Shown: positions 15,679 to 23,606, counted from the stretch's first letter. The stretch: DNA of 64,000 nt from Ruficoccus amylovorans (GCF_014230085.1 NZ_JACHVB010000014.1:303297-367296); one strand, 5' to 3'. Notes: a model not told the origin generated them from the sequence alone. Numbers and translations: made by a program.

Positions 15679-16578
15679 ATGCCCAACCAACTCAACAACA
15701 TTCAGGACATCCGCATCGCGGATGTGTTTCTCGAAGCCTTCGTGGCGGCGCTCATGCCGCTGCGGGCCTTCTCCACCGACTTTTCTGCCGAGTTTACCGA
15801 ACGGGGGAAGACGGTGCATGTGCCGCTGATCGGCGCTGCCGGTAAGTCCTACGACTTCAAGGGCAGCTACTCGCAGAACGCCGACAGTTCCGTGGACACC
15901 GTGCCCGTGCAACTGACCCGGCACAAGGTCCAGTCGCTCCATCTCACCGACAAGGAATACTCCGAGGCGAGCATCATCAGCCTCGAACGCCTGGCCAAAA
16001 GCAAGGCCCGCCAGCTCGCCCAGGACGTGTTGCAGGACATCTGGAGCGCGATCACGGAGGCCAACTACGGTGCCGCTGCCATTGCGGCGGTGGCCGCGAC
16101 CGCCTTCGACGCGGCTAAGGTCCTGAAGATGCGCGAAGCCTGCGCGGGCGTGAATATGCCGGTGACAGAGCGTTCGCTCGTGCTCGACGACTCTTATTAC
16201 TCCGCGCTGCTGGGTGATTCGAAAATCTCCCAGAGCTACCTCATTCAGGTCAGCCAGCCCGCCTTTCAGGAGGCCCGCATCCCGCGCATCTACGGCTTCG
16301 ATATCTTTGAGACGACCATCCTGCCGGAGAACGAAGAGAAGCTGGTCGGCTTCGCTGCTCACCCGCGTGGGCTGGCTATCGCCAACCGCTACCTGATGCC
16401 CCTGCGTCCCGAGTCCTACCTAGAGGCCGGTCCCGTCACCGACCCATCCACCGGGGTCACGCTCGGCTACCGCCGCTACTACGACAACGACTCGGGCAAG
16501 GAAATCGCCGCCTTCGAGTGTGTGTACGGTTTCACCCGTGCTATCAAGGAAGGCATCCTCCGCATCGTAAGGCCATAG
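15679..16578 (+). CDS. Major capsid protein
   Basis: 299 residues, 3 nt after the scaffold-like gene. Capsid-type features: GKTVHVPLIGAAGKSYDF near the N-terminus, an Ala-rich helix (NYGAAAIAAVAATAFDAAKVL, ~130-150), LVLDDSYYSALL, IYGFDIFETTILP and a final domain with GYRRYYDNDSGKEIAAFECVYGF. This is the pattern of P22-like/HK97-fold coats annotated in related phages. Its last codons and TAG stop form the first stem-loop of hairpin element B. Confidence 0.75.
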   Translation: MPNQLNNIQDIRIADVFLEAFVAALMPLRAFSTDFSAEFTERGKTVHVPLIGAAGKSYDFKGSYSQNADSSVDTVPVQLTRHKVQSLHLTDKEYSEASIISLERLAKSKARQLAQDVLQDIWSAITEANYGAAAIAAVAATAFDAAKVLKMREACAGVNMPVTERSLVLDDSYYSALLGDSKISQSYLIQVSQPAFQEARIPRIYGFDIFETTILPENEEKLVGFAAHPRGLAIANRYLMPLRPESYLEAGPVTDPSTGVTLGYRRYYDNDSGKEIAAFECVYGFTRAIKEGILRIVRP

Positions 16579-16642
16579 GGCCTTAACTGCCGATGCTGGC
16601 GCATCGTGAAGGGCTTCGCCCTTACGCTCCTTGTCGTCGCTA
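16568..16642 (+). repeat. Triple-hairpin element B on the capsid stop codon
   Basis: Hairpin 1 TAAGGCC-loop-GGCCTTA (16568-16585) carries the capsid TAG in its loop. Hairpin 2 CGATGC-tggc-GCATCG is at 16591-16606. Two nt later comes hairpin 3 AAGGGC-ttc-GCCCTT (16609-16623), followed by CGCTCCTTGTCGTCGCT. The layout matches the element at 29348, with different stem sequences but kept pairing. Confidence 0.65.
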
Positions 16643-16671
16643 TCCCATTACAACCTCAACTCATAATTCCC

Positions 16672-16944
16672 ATGACTGACGAAGAACTTCAATCGCTAGG
16701 GGCCAAGGCTGCCGCCATGCCCGATGGCCGCAATGAGCTTTCGCCCAAGCCGCTGTGCGCGGTGACGGCGCAGGCCGTGGTCGATCCAGAGGGCCGAATC
16801 CGTGTTTATAATTCGGAGACAGGGGAGGTGGTCACTATCCGGCAGGCTGACGGTGCTGCCATCGCCGCCGCCAACGACATCGCTGGACTCAAGGCTGCCT
16901 TGCAGACCGTGCTCTCCGAGGCAGGTATCGCCACTTTCGACTAA
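16672..16944 (+). CDS. Small head-region phage protein
   Basis: 90 residues from the ATG at 16672; an upstream in-frame start at 16606 would lie in the hairpin element. MTDEELQSLGAKAAAMPDGR, then a beta-rich middle (RIRVYNSETGEVVTIRQADG) and a helical end. Position after the capsid suggests a decoration or head-completion protein; no family recognised. It is followed by a strong terminator. Confidence 0.5.
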   Translation: MTDEELQSLGAKAAAMPDGRNELSPKPLCAVTAQAVVDPEGRIRVYNSETGEVVTIRQADGAAIAAANDIAGLKAALQTVLSEAGIATFD

Positions 16945-16974
16945 AGCCTTGCTTTTGTTTACGGTTATCGCACA

Positions 16975-17004
16975 GGCCCCGGCGTCATGCCGGGGCTTGT
17001 TTTT
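16975..17004. terminator. Rho-independent terminator, probably bidirectional
   Basis: GCCCCGGC-gtcat-GCCGGGGC with an 8-bp GC stem plus two weaker pairs, then TTGTTTTTA. It ends the plus-strand head block and sits against the end of the convergent DUF3024 gene. It implies that the tail genes need their own transcription start or antitermination. Confidence 0.8.
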
Positions 17005-17368
17005 ATCCCTGAAAACAGCCGTGGGCATCTTCGCAAAGCAGGCGTATCCATGCTTCCAGTGTTGGAACCGTCTTGCACGGCTCGTAACGCTCCCACTTCC
17101 CGCTGGCACGCTTCCAATAGACGCTCCACGTGCCTGTGCTTTTCACGAACGTGACCTTGGCGAATTCGCTCTCCGTGAATTCTTTGGGGTCTCTCCAGTA
17201 GGGGCGTTTCTCGATCAGGACAATGCTCTGCCCCTCTATCCGGTAGATGACATCGACCTGGTCGCGCATTTCGACCGGGGGACGAACCGTTTTCAGCAAG
17301 CTTACGAGCTCTTGCTCTACCTTGGCGTGCTCAAATTCTGACAGGGCCATTCCCGTATCCTTAATCAT
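17003..17368 (-). CDS. DUF3024 family protein, cargo
   Basis: 121 residues. MALSEFEHAKVEQELVSLLKTVRPP, RDQVDVIYRIEGQSIVLIEKRPYW and VKSTGTWSVYWKRASGKWERYEP match the DUF3024 family of small bacterial proteins of unknown function. It reads against the late genes, between capsid and tail modules, and shares the terminator with the preceding gene. Met7 is an alternative start. A moron is likely. Confidence 0.7.
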   Translation of the reverse strand: MIKDTGMALSEFEHAKVEQELVSLLKTVRPPVEMRDQVDVIYRIEGQSIVLIEKRPYWRDPKEFTESEFAKVTFVKSTGTWSVYWKRASGKWERYEPCKTVPTLEAWIRLLCEDAHGCFQG

Positions 17369-17447
17369 CGACCGCGCTTGACAAGCTCATGCTTCCATCA
17401 AGCGCATCGTCGGCCCGGCGGGGTAATTTGGGAATACTGCCCGTCGT

Positions 17448-18047
17448 TCATGACTCGGAGGCCTCATCGGGGGATGGGGTTTCCGGGTCGTGTTCTGTGG
17501 GGAACGTAATATCTGAACTACAGACTAAATGAGAAGGAAATAGGTTTTCATAATGGAACAAGCGCGGTTCAACATCTAAATGAATGCGCTGGCTAGGTTC
17601 AGCGTAGAGATATATCAAGGATGCGAATAGAGCAGCAATAGCATCCACGACGTTCCTCTGGTTTGCTTGTTCGTATGACGTTTGACGACTGTGCTTTGTT
17701 GCAGTATAGGCATGCCACCATGGTGGATTCGTGTTATTGCCCCAACTTTCCCACGGTGAAATGCTCATAGAATACCTTGGTATTTCCACCGTTATTCTAT
17801 GGAAGGCTGGATAAATGCCTAATATACTTCTCCGCAAACCATTGATATTATCTGGAGACACTGAAATAGAACTCCGATTACTAATTGCTTTAAGGACAGA
17901 CTCTACTTCGATGCAAGCAGCGAAAAGCATCTTTAAATACGAAGTCGAAAACGTGCTTGAGTTTCTGTTGTCGAGCTCGGCAAAACGAATGGATTCTTCA
18001 AATTCCTGCTCAAGAGCTAGAAAATATTGATAGTGTGGTGTTCTCAT
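17448..18047 (-). CDS. HEPN-like protein, candidate defence cargo
   Basis: 199 residues, visibly AT-richer than the phage genes. The N-terminal helix MLFAACIEVESVLKAI and the central PPWWHAYTATKHSR followed by a helix with RNVVDAIAALFASLIYLY resemble HEPN-like proteins with a WW...YN..KH.R core. The classical HEPN R-x4-6-H is not obvious, so RNase activity is uncertain. It stands alone on the minus strand between head and tail blocks, as expected for a phage-borne exclusion or defence gene. Prediction by pattern only. Confidence 0.45.
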   Translation of the reverse strand: MRTPHYQYFLALEQEFEESIRFAELDNRNSSTFSTSYLKMLFAACIEVESVLKAISNRSSISVSPDNINGLRRSILGIYPAFHRITVEIPRYSMSISPWESWGNNTNPPWWHAYTATKHSRQTSYEQANQRNVVDAIAALFASLIYLYAEPSQRIHLDVEPRLFHYENLFPSHLVCSSDITFPTEHDPETPSPDEASES

Positions 18048-18186
18048 CGAAAAATGTTAGGCGTAGACCGTATTATTGATGGCACGAAAGAACGAACGTC
18101 CGAAGCGAACTATAATTGTTCCGAATCCCTCCGTTGGTCAAGATTTGTGATGACTCGTTTGGGTTGATAGATTTGCGCGGATACCG

Positions 18187-18192
18187 TTGACA
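18187..18192 (+). promoter_or_regulatory. TTGACA start box before the head-tail gene
   Basis: TTGACA, 15 nt, then ATG at 18208. A second TTGACAAGC copy is at 17378-17386, on the other side of the HEPN-like gene. Confidence 0.5.
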
Positions 18193-18207
18193 AGCCTCTG
18201 TTTGGGG

Positions 18208-18525
18208 ATGACTTCCAAACAGCACGACCAGGCCGAGGGCTTTGCCGAATTACTCGAAATTGCCGGTTCCTCTCTGGTCTGGAATGACCACCCCTTTACA
18301 GCCCTGATCCGCACGCTTCAGCCGAAAGCGGAAGGCTTTGATCTTACGCCCGGTGATGACAACGCTGTTGGCGTTCGGGCTTTCGTCTCGGCCTTTCCCG
18401 ATGGCCTGCCCGTTGTCGGGGACGGCTTCGAGGACGAATTGGGGGCCCGCTATCGGGTGACGCGTATCATCCGCACACCGGGTGATCTCACCGTAAACTT
18501 CGAGTGCGAGATATCCTACGTATGA
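18208..18525 (+). CDS. Head-tail joining protein
   Basis: 105 residues from 18208; a TTG at 18187 in frame would be the box itself. Small beta-rich protein (SSLVWNDHPFTALIRTLQP ... YRVTRIIRTPGDLTVNFECEIS) of the size and location of gpFII-type head-tail attachment proteins. It re-opens the plus-strand structural genes after the minus-strand cargo. Overlaps the next ATG by 4 nt. Confidence 0.6.
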   Translation: MTSKQHDQAEGFAELLEIAGSSLVWNDHPFTALIRTLQPKAEGFDLTPGDDNAVGVRAFVSAFPDGLPVVGDGFEDELGARYRVTRIIRTPGDLTVNFECEISYV

Positions 18526-18749
18526 ACGAGCACGAAGAAATCTTCACCCGCCTACGTGATATCGAAAAGCGCCTGACGGTGCTGGAGGTGACGCTGTGGG
18601 GGCAGACTGGCGAGAACGGACTGCGTTCGGACATCCGCGACCTCAAGGGAAAAATGGATATGCTCCTGAAATTCTTCTGGGTAACGACGGCGATTCCGCC
18701 GTTGGTGGTGGCTGTGCTTGGGGTGCTACGCTTCTTGGGCAAGCTGTGA
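18522..18749 (+). CDS. XhlA-like small membrane protein
   Basis: 75 residues. An N-terminal coiled coil (EEIFTRLRDIEKRLTVLEVTLWG, then DIRDLKGKMDMLLKF) is followed by one transmembrane helix (FFWVTTAIPPLVVAVLGVLRF). This is the layout of XhlA/hemolysin-type proteins that assist phage lysis. Its position within the tail block rather than next to the endolysin is unusual. Confidence 0.6.
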   Translation: MNEHEEIFTRLRDIEKRLTVLEVTLWGQTGENGLRSDIRDLKGKMDMLLKFFWVTTAIPPLVVAVLGVLRFLGKL

Positions 18750-18755
18750 GTTGTT

Positions 18756-18761
18756 TTGACA
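18756..18761 (+). promoter_or_regulatory. TTGACA start box before the lipoprotein-like gene
   Basis: TTGACA, 13 nt, then ATG at 18775. Confidence 0.5.
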
Positions 18762-18774
18762 CCGCGCCAGCGGC

Positions 18775-18990
18775 ATGAACAAAACCTTCCTCATTGCCCT
18801 TCTCGCCGCCTGCGCTCTGTGCGTGGGGGCCTGTGTCCACGCACGTGCCTCCGAGCGCGTTACCCGTGACGAACTCCACGCCTTTGTCGAAGACGCCAAG
18901 GCGCAGTACGGCGACAACGAACGCGACTGGCCCATCGAGGTCCGCGCCGAGTTTGTGAGCCTGTCCACCCGTTACTTCGAGGGGCGCTGA
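18775..18990 (+). CDS. Small exported protein, possible lipoprotein
   Basis: 71 residues. Signal peptide MNKTFLIALLAACALCVGAC with two possible lipobox cysteines (LAAC at 10-13, VGAC at 17-20). The mature part is short and acidic (DELHAFVEDAKAQYGDNERDW). Small prophage lipoproteins often block superinfection or act in lysis (Rz1-like), which is only an inference here. Overlaps the next gene by 1 nt. Confidence 0.6.
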   Translation: MNKTFLIALLAACALCVGACVHARASERVTRDELHAFVEDAKAQYGDNERDWPIEVRAEFVSLSTRYFEGR

Positions 18991-19568
18991 TGGCCGAGGC
19001 GGCATCCAGTCAGTCCCTGCGTCAGTTTGACCGGACCTTGCGCGAGTACCTGCGGTACAATCAGCGCGAGGCCGGACCCCTGATCGAGAACCGGGCCAAG
19101 AAGGTGCAGTGGGAACTGTACCGGCAGTTCAAGGCCATTGCCCCGACCCGCGACAAGATTGAGCAGGAAGCCGCCGCTCGGGGCTACGCCATCCGCCGCC
19201 GTCAGGGCGCGGACGGCAAGTCGCTTTCCGTGAAGCAGGAACTGGCCCTGCGCAAGCGTTCCATTCGCTACTTGTCCGTGAGCTACCTGTTCCGCGCCTG
19301 GCGGGCGAACCGCGACGGGCAGAACGCCCGCCACAGCTCGACCTCCCGGCGCAACCGCAAGATCGGTGAAGCGCTCATCCGCACGGTCAAGGGGCAGCGT
19401 CATCCCTCCGTGCGCATTAGCAGCTTTCTTGAAGGGGTGATGGTGCAGAACCGCCAGCGCGGCCTCGTGGACAAGGCTCTTCGTGCCCAGGCCACTGACA
19501 TGAAAACCTACGTCCGGCGCAAACAGCAGGAAGCCCTCAAGCGGACGGTGGGCCGCATTTTCGCATGA
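18990..19568 (+). CDS. Tail completion-type phage protein
   Basis: 192 residues, very basic (many RRRQ, KKVQ, RRKQQEALKR stretches). Placed between head-tail joining and tail terminator genes, where HK97 gp10-like or gpZ-like tail-completion proteins are encoded. No diagnostic motif is visible; the call rests on order and on start/stop overlap with both neighbours. Confidence 0.5.
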   Translation: MAEAASSQSLRQFDRTLREYLRYNQREAGPLIENRAKKVQWELYRQFKAIAPTRDKIEQEAAARGYAIRRRQGADGKSLSVKQELALRKRSIRYLSVSYLFRAWRANRDGQNARHSSTSRRNRKIGEALIRTVKGQRHPSVRISSFLEGVMVQNRQRGLVDKALRAQATDMKTYVRRKQQEALKRTVGRIFA

Positions 19569-19999
19569 AACTCTCCGAAGTCATCCCCGCTGTCACGGCT
19601 CAACTGCGCACAGATGCGTTTCTGGTCGAGCTGGAAATCATTGCCAACATTTCTGCCGACCACAACCGGCGTTTAGAGTCGGCTCTGAAGGAAAAGGGAC
19701 TCTGTCTCGTACTGGTGCAGTCCTCCGGTTCCGCGCCCAAGGCCGACAGCCCCCGGCTGCTCTTGCATAATGAGGTGGTGGTGTCCGTCTTGGAAAACCC
19801 CACCCAGAACAAGACCGGCGAAAACGCTCTGCAAGTGGCTGAACGGGTCCTGGAGGTACTGCATCAGGCCAGTTGGGCGACCGAGCGAGGCCTGCGCCAC
19901 GTCCTTCAGGTTGACACGCCCGCGTATGAAGCCGGGCCGCTCGACAGCGGCCTCATCCTATACTTTTGCAATTTCCAGGTAAAAACCATCCAGCCCTAA
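19565..19999 (+). CDS. Tail terminator-like protein
   Basis: 144 residues, immediately before the tail tube gene. MKLSEVIPAVTAQLRTDAFL, a central VSVLENPTQNKTGENALQVAERVLEVLHQ helix and a beta-rich end (LRHVLQVDTPAYEA) fit gpU/tail-terminator proteins, which cap the tail tube. Assignment by position and fold pattern. Confidence 0.55.
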   Translation: MKLSEVIPAVTAQLRTDAFLVELEIIANISADHNRRLESALKEKGLCLVLVQSSGSAPKADSPRLLLHNEVVVSVLENPTQNKTGENALQVAERVLEVLHQASWATERGLRHVLQVDTPAYEAGPLDSGLILYFCNFQVKTIQP

Positions 20000-20003
20000 G
20001 CCC

Positions 20004-20546
20004 ATGCCCAACCCGAACCTTCTCCTTATTGGCAGCGGTGATTTTTCGCTCATTACCGGGACCACCGTGGTCCCCGAGAGCGAAGCCGCCTACGACGAAG
20101 CCACTGCGATGTTCGGCAACGTCAAGACGTTCTCTTTTCAGAATCAGGCCGAGACGAAAGATCACTTCGGTTCCTACCGGAGCGTCAAAATTCTCGACCG
20201 TGTATTCACGACGCAACTACGTCTTGGTTACCTGCTCCAGTTGGAAGAGGTCGATGACCGAGCGGTGGAGGCGCTGTTTTACGGGGTGTCCGGCGAGTTG
20301 ACCGGGACCGACCCCGATTACCGGAAGATCAACCCGCTTCAGCGCCCGCAGAATTTGAACGGCTTCGCTCGGCTGCGGGTTTGGGACGACAAACACGCCC
20401 AGAGCCCGCGTCTCATGCACAAGGATTTCTGGTGCAATGTGCGCCTGAACAATCAGCCCGAAGTGGGAGATGAGTGGTTCGGATACGAGATGAAAGTCGA
20501 TGTGCTCTCGCCGGTTGGCACGGTCTATCTGCGAAAGGACTCTTGA
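20004..20546 (+). CDS. Major tail tube protein
   Basis: 180 residues, 4 nt after the terminator-like gene. Beta-rich sequence with GSGDFSLITGTTVVPESEAAYDEA at the start and YEMKVDVLSPVGTVYLRKDS at the end. It precedes the tail chaperone and tape measure genes with only the LRR and two small genes between. Size and place fit the tail tube subunit. Confidence 0.65.
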   Translation: MPNPNLLLIGSGDFSLITGTTVVPESEAAYDEATAMFGNVKTFSFQNQAETKDHFGSYRSVKILDRVFTTQLRLGYLLQLEEVDDRAVEALFYGVSGELTGTDPDYRKINPLQRPQNLNGFARLRVWDDKHAQSPRLMHKDFWCNVRLNNQPEVGDEWFGYEMKVDVLSPVGTVYLRKDS

Positions 20547-20549
20547 GCC

Positions 20550-21611
20550 ATGAGCGACTTGAACGAACTCTTTGGCCCGACTTCCGGGTTGCCTGCCAGC
20601 ACACCGGGCACGCTCGGCACGCTGACAGGCCCGTCCACGGTCCTGCCTACCGGCGAGCCCCAGCGCCTTGTGGAGATGACGGACAGCATTGCCTCCCGTC
20701 CCGAAGGCGAACGAGCCCCGCATCTGCGTATGTGGTGCGATCCGGCCATGACGGGCTTTTACCTGGACGGGGTGAGTGTTCGTGAACTGCACTTTGAGAA
20801 CCTCGTTTACTTGCGCAGCCTCTCTTTTTTCGGATGCCCTCTTGAGCGGTTCCCGGCGATCACACATCTGACCGAAATAACGTCATTGGGATTTTACTAT
20901 GGGTGCAAATTTCACCGCATCCCCGACCTGAGCCCGTTGGTGAAACTGCAATCTCTTTACCTTGAGGAGGGGGCGCTTGAAGACGTCTCGGGCATTGAGG
21001 GATTGCTCAACCTGCAAAGCCTGAGTCTGGCCTACAACGATCTCACGCAGATCCCGCCTCTTGAAAATCTTACGCTGCTAAGAGACCTGTACTTGGCGGG
21101 GAACCAACTGACGGGATTGCCCGATCTCAGTGCTCAGTCCCAGTTGCAACAGATCAATTGCGAAAGCAACCAACTGACTGCGCTGCCGCCGCTCAATCAC
21201 CTCACCGTCTTGGCCTACCTCTACTGCCAGAGCAACCAGCTCACGGCATTACCGGAACTGACCGGGATGGTAGCCCTCAAGAATTTTTACTGTAACGAAA
21301 ATCAACTGACGGCACTTCCTTCCCTGACGGGCTTGGCTGAACTCTTCTACTTTGTTTGCAACGACAACCAATTGACGGAGCTGCCGGATTTAACCGGCCT
21401 GACCAAGCTGCGCTATCTTCGGGCGCATAATAATCAGCTCACCGCTGAGGCTATCGATAATGCCCTGATCCAGTTGGCCGGTTCTACCACCGCCAGCAAC
21501 GGCCAGTTCAATTACTCCGGGAATCCGGGCTCGGCCAACAACCTGCGCTCGACCGAAGCCGCTGCCGCCAAAACCACCCTGACCGGCAAAGGCTGGACCA
21601 TCACCGTATAG
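20550..21611 (+). CDS. Leucine-rich repeat protein in the tail module
   Basis: 353 residues. The first ~75 residues are a Thr/Pro/Gly-rich tether plus beta segments. Roughly ten LRR units of ~21-22 residues then run to ~310, most reading NQLTALPxLTGL. The end is a Gly/Ser-rich cap (NYSGNPGSANN). The DNA of the repeats is not tandem-identical. LRRs bind proteins, so surface display on the virion, for example in host recognition or tail decoration, is the likely role. It lies 3 nt after the tail tube gene, so it is part of the structural operon and not a host gene. Confidence 0.8.
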   Translation: MSDLNELFGPTSGLPASTPGTLGTLTGPSTVLPTGEPQRLVEMTDSIASRPEGERAPHLRMWCDPAMTGFYLDGVSVRELHFENLVYLRSLSFFGCPLERFPAITHLTEITSLGFYYGCKFHRIPDLSPLVKLQSLYLEEGALEDVSGIEGLLNLQSLSLAYNDLTQIPPLENLTLLRDLYLAGNQLTGLPDLSAQSQLQQINCESNQLTALPPLNHLTVLAYLYCQSNQLTALPELTGMVALKNFYCNENQLTALPSLTGLAELFYFVCNDNQLTELPDLTGLTKLRYLRAHNNQLTAEAIDNALIQLAGSTTASNGQFNYSGNPGSANNLRSTEAAAAKTTLTGKGWTITV

Positions 21612-21638
21612 GTCCGGCTGGACCAGCAGTGAAGAATT

Positions 21639-21923
21639 ATGATCGAAACCATACAGGAGGGTGACCTCACTTTTAACCGCGCCAGCGCTCCCGAGAACGG
21701 AAGCACGGTCTGGCGCTGCATCCATGACGGCCAGCGCGTACTCAGCGCGTTCGAGACCGACGGCCAGACCGACTCCGTTCACGAGATCGTGGATTTTGAC
21801 ACGAAGGAAGCACTGGAGACGGGCATCGCCGCCCTCGGCCTCGACAATCCGGTCGATGAATACGACCCCGAACAAGCAGCCAATAATGAACGCGAACAAC
21901 GCCATCATCAGCGGGGGAATTAA
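21639..21923 (+). CDS. Small phage tail protein
   Basis: 94 residues: ETIQEGDLTFNRASAPENGS, then RCIHDGQRVLSAFETDGQT and an acidic C-terminus with DEYDPEQAANNEREQRHHQRGN. It overlaps the next gene by 38 nt in another frame. No family recognised; perhaps a tail-fibre accessory for the LRR protein. Confidence 0.45.
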   Translation: MIETIQEGDLTFNRASAPENGSTVWRCIHDGQRVLSAFETDGQTDSVHEIVDFDTKEALETGIAALGLDNPVDEYDPEQAANNEREQRHHQRGN

Positions 21924-22266
21924 CCTCGCCGTAAAAACCAACGACGGTGCCGAGGAAACGGTCACCGTCCGCCTTTTGAAGATTCGGGAGTTTCCCGATT
22001 ACTTGCGCCTGGTCGATCAGGAGGAGCGCCTGGCCGAATTCCTCTGTGACAAGCCCGAGGGGTGGGCTGAGACGCTCACGGTGGACTCGCTGCTGGACAT
22101 CTGCGAACAGGGCCACGGGATAAATTTCAAGAATGCCTGCCGTTGGGGCGAGCGGCGGGCGCAGGTCAACGAGGCGCTGCTTCCCATCGCCGCCAGCGGG
22201 CAGAAGGTGCGGTCAGTCTTGCCGATCTCTGCGCCGAGTGTGCCTGCATCCTCAGCAAAGGCGTAG
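21886..22266 (+). CDS. Tail assembly chaperone, G-type
   Basis: 126 residues from the ATG at 21886. Beta-hairpin start (NNAIISGGINLAVKTNDGAEETVTVRLL), then RLVDQEERLAEFLCDKPEGW and a helical domain. Size and position before the tape measure fit the G product of gpG/GT chaperones that bind the tape measure. The next frame overlaps its 3' end. Confidence 0.6.
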   Translation: MNANNAIISGGINLAVKTNDGAEETVTVRLLKIREFPDYLRLVDQEERLAEFLCDKPEGWAETLTVDSLLDICEQGHGINFKNACRWGERRAQVNEALLPIAASGQKVRSVLPISAPSVPASSAKA

Positions 22267-22532
22267 CGGAAATCGCCGCCACGCTGTCCCTGCCGGAACT
22301 GCTATTATTGATAAAGCAGGATCAACAGCGGCACATGGAGTCCCTGCACTGGCACACCCAGTCCCGCGCCTTGGCCGCATCCGCTATCTGGAGCAAACCC
22401 GCCGCACAGGCCCTCGGACGATTCGAGCGTTCCCTGCGTATTGACACGGCCACTACGGAAACCAAGCCCGCCGATCTGCACCGCCTCTACGGCGGCGCGG
22501 GTGTGCCCGTTCAACCCTTGGCAGATACCTGA
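22143..22532 (+). CDS. Overlapping T-type tail chaperone frame
   Basis: The frame is open from ~22143 (TTG) to 22532. The convincing part starts near 22210 (SLADLCAECACILSKGVAEI) and includes a helix with LPELLLLIKQDQQRHMESLHWH. Relative to the G-type gene it is in the -1 frame, as in lambda GT. No X-XXY-YYZ slippery heptamer is visible in the overlap, so expression may use another shift site or an internal start (TTG ~22311 or ATG 22335). Confidence 0.5.
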   Translation: MGRAAGAGQRGAASHRRQRAEGAVSLADLCAECACILSKGVAEIAATLSLPELLLLIKQDQQRHMESLHWHTQSRALAASAIWSKPAAQALGRFERSLRIDTATTETKPADLHRLYGGAGVPVQPLADT

Positions 22533-22591
22533 GGGATTTCCGGTCAAGCCTGAGCTTGGCATAGCCGCGTGCATCCTTATTAGAACTCCGG

Positions 22592-23575
22592 ATGGCCCGA
22601 CGAAAAAACAAATCCCGCAAGAAGAAGAGCCTGCTGTCCCTGCCTTTTCGGTTCGGAAAGATCACGCTCGTGCTCGCTGTGCTGGCGGCGCTGGGCTTTG
22701 GCATCTGGTATAGCCAGCAGGATGATGAGACGCAGGAAGCGGTGAACCAGCGGGCGATTGCCGTGCTTGTCTGGTTGCGGGATCGCCGGGAAACCAACCG
22801 CAAGGCCGACCGCTGGATCGAGTGGGTGATGGACCGCATCCCTGCCTCGCGGGGCATTGTGGTGGATGCGGATGCACTCGGTGCTGACCGCTACACGTTG
22901 GCGGGCCTGCCTGTGGCGGACAGGCGCTTGCAGCTTTTGACCAACAGCGGTTATGTGGTGGGCTACGATGAGCAGATGGAAAATCCGGCCTGGGTTGCCT
23001 ACAAGCTGACTTACACCCCCGAGGGCGGGACGGAGGATCGCCCGGAGTCCTTTGAGACGGATATGCGCACGCGGGCGCGGGTGAGCCACAACGACTACAC
23101 CGGCAGCGGATTCGACCGGGGGCACATGGCTCCCAATCACGCGATCGGTGTGGTCTACGGCCCGCAGGCGCAGATGGAAACCTTTCTGATGTCGAACGTC
23201 GTACCGCAACAGCCGCAGATCAATCAAGGGATCTGGCGGCTATTGGAGCAACAGGTTGCCCAGTCCTGGCTGCGGCGCTTTCACGAGCTATGGGTCATCA
23301 CCGGGCCGGTTTACGAGGAGCCGGTACGCCGTTTGCCCTCCGGTGTGACCATCCCCAGCGGCTTTTTCAAAATGGTCGCGGACGTGACGGACCGCGATGA
23401 GTTGCGGGTGATCGCCGTCATCATCCCGCAGGGAGCCGGTGAGTCAGATGATTTCAGCCAATACCTGGTATCCGTGGACGAAGTGGAAGCCCGCACCGGT
23501 TTTGACTTCTTCAGCCTGCTGGATGACCCGGTTGAGACCCCGCTGGAAGAAGCGGTTCCCGCCCGGCTGTGGTAA
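22592..23575 (+). CDS. Membrane-anchored DNA/RNA non-specific endonuclease (NucA type)
   Basis: 327 residues. A basic N-terminus (ARRKNKSRKKKS) precedes one transmembrane helix at ~23-45. The nuclease domain spans ~110-310: SGFDRGHMAPNHA with catalytic H178, then the metal-binding N...N segment SNVVPQQPQINQGIW. Length is typical of NUC1/NucA enzymes, which cut DNA and RNA. Placed between tail chaperones and tape measure, it could cleave incoming DNA at the membrane or act as a virion nuclease. The domain call is strong; the role is inferred. Confidence 0.85.
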   Translation: MARRKNKSRKKKSLLSLPFRFGKITLVLAVLAALGFGIWYSQQDDETQEAVNQRAIAVLVWLRDRRETNRKADRWIEWVMDRIPASRGIVVDADALGADRYTLAGLPVADRRLQLLTNSGYVVGYDEQMENPAWVAYKLTYTPEGGTEDRPESFETDMRTRARVSHNDYTGSGFDRGHMAPNHAIGVVYGPQAQMETFLMSNVVPQQPQINQGIWRLLEQQVAQSWLRRFHELWVITGPVYEEPVRRLPSGVTIPSGFFKMVADVTDRDELRVIAVIIPQGAGESDDFSQYLVSVDEVEARTGFDFFSLLDDPVETPLEEAVPARLW

Positions 23576-23584
23576 GCACTGGCG

Positions 23585-23590
23585 TTGACA
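23585..23590 (+). promoter_or_regulatory. TTGACA start box before the tape measure gene
   Basis: TTGACA, 16 nt, then ATG at 23607, in the short gap after the nuclease gene. Confidence 0.5.
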
Positions 23591-23606
23591 CGCGCCCGGC
23601 CTATAG

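Noticed and set aside
15055..16362. 435-codon minus-strand open frame
   Set aside because: Antisense to the scaffold-like and capsid genes; composition is an artefact of their codon use.
19910..19915. TTGACA 9 nt before an ATG within the tail terminator-like gene
   Set aside because: It lies inside a coding sequence and the ATG starts no plausible frame.
21080..21440. Regular spacing of CAACTGAC-like words, looking like a CRISPR or tandem repeat
   Set aside because: The period is ~63-66 nt and equals the LRR codons; units differ at the DNA level and there are no constant repeats with unique spacers.
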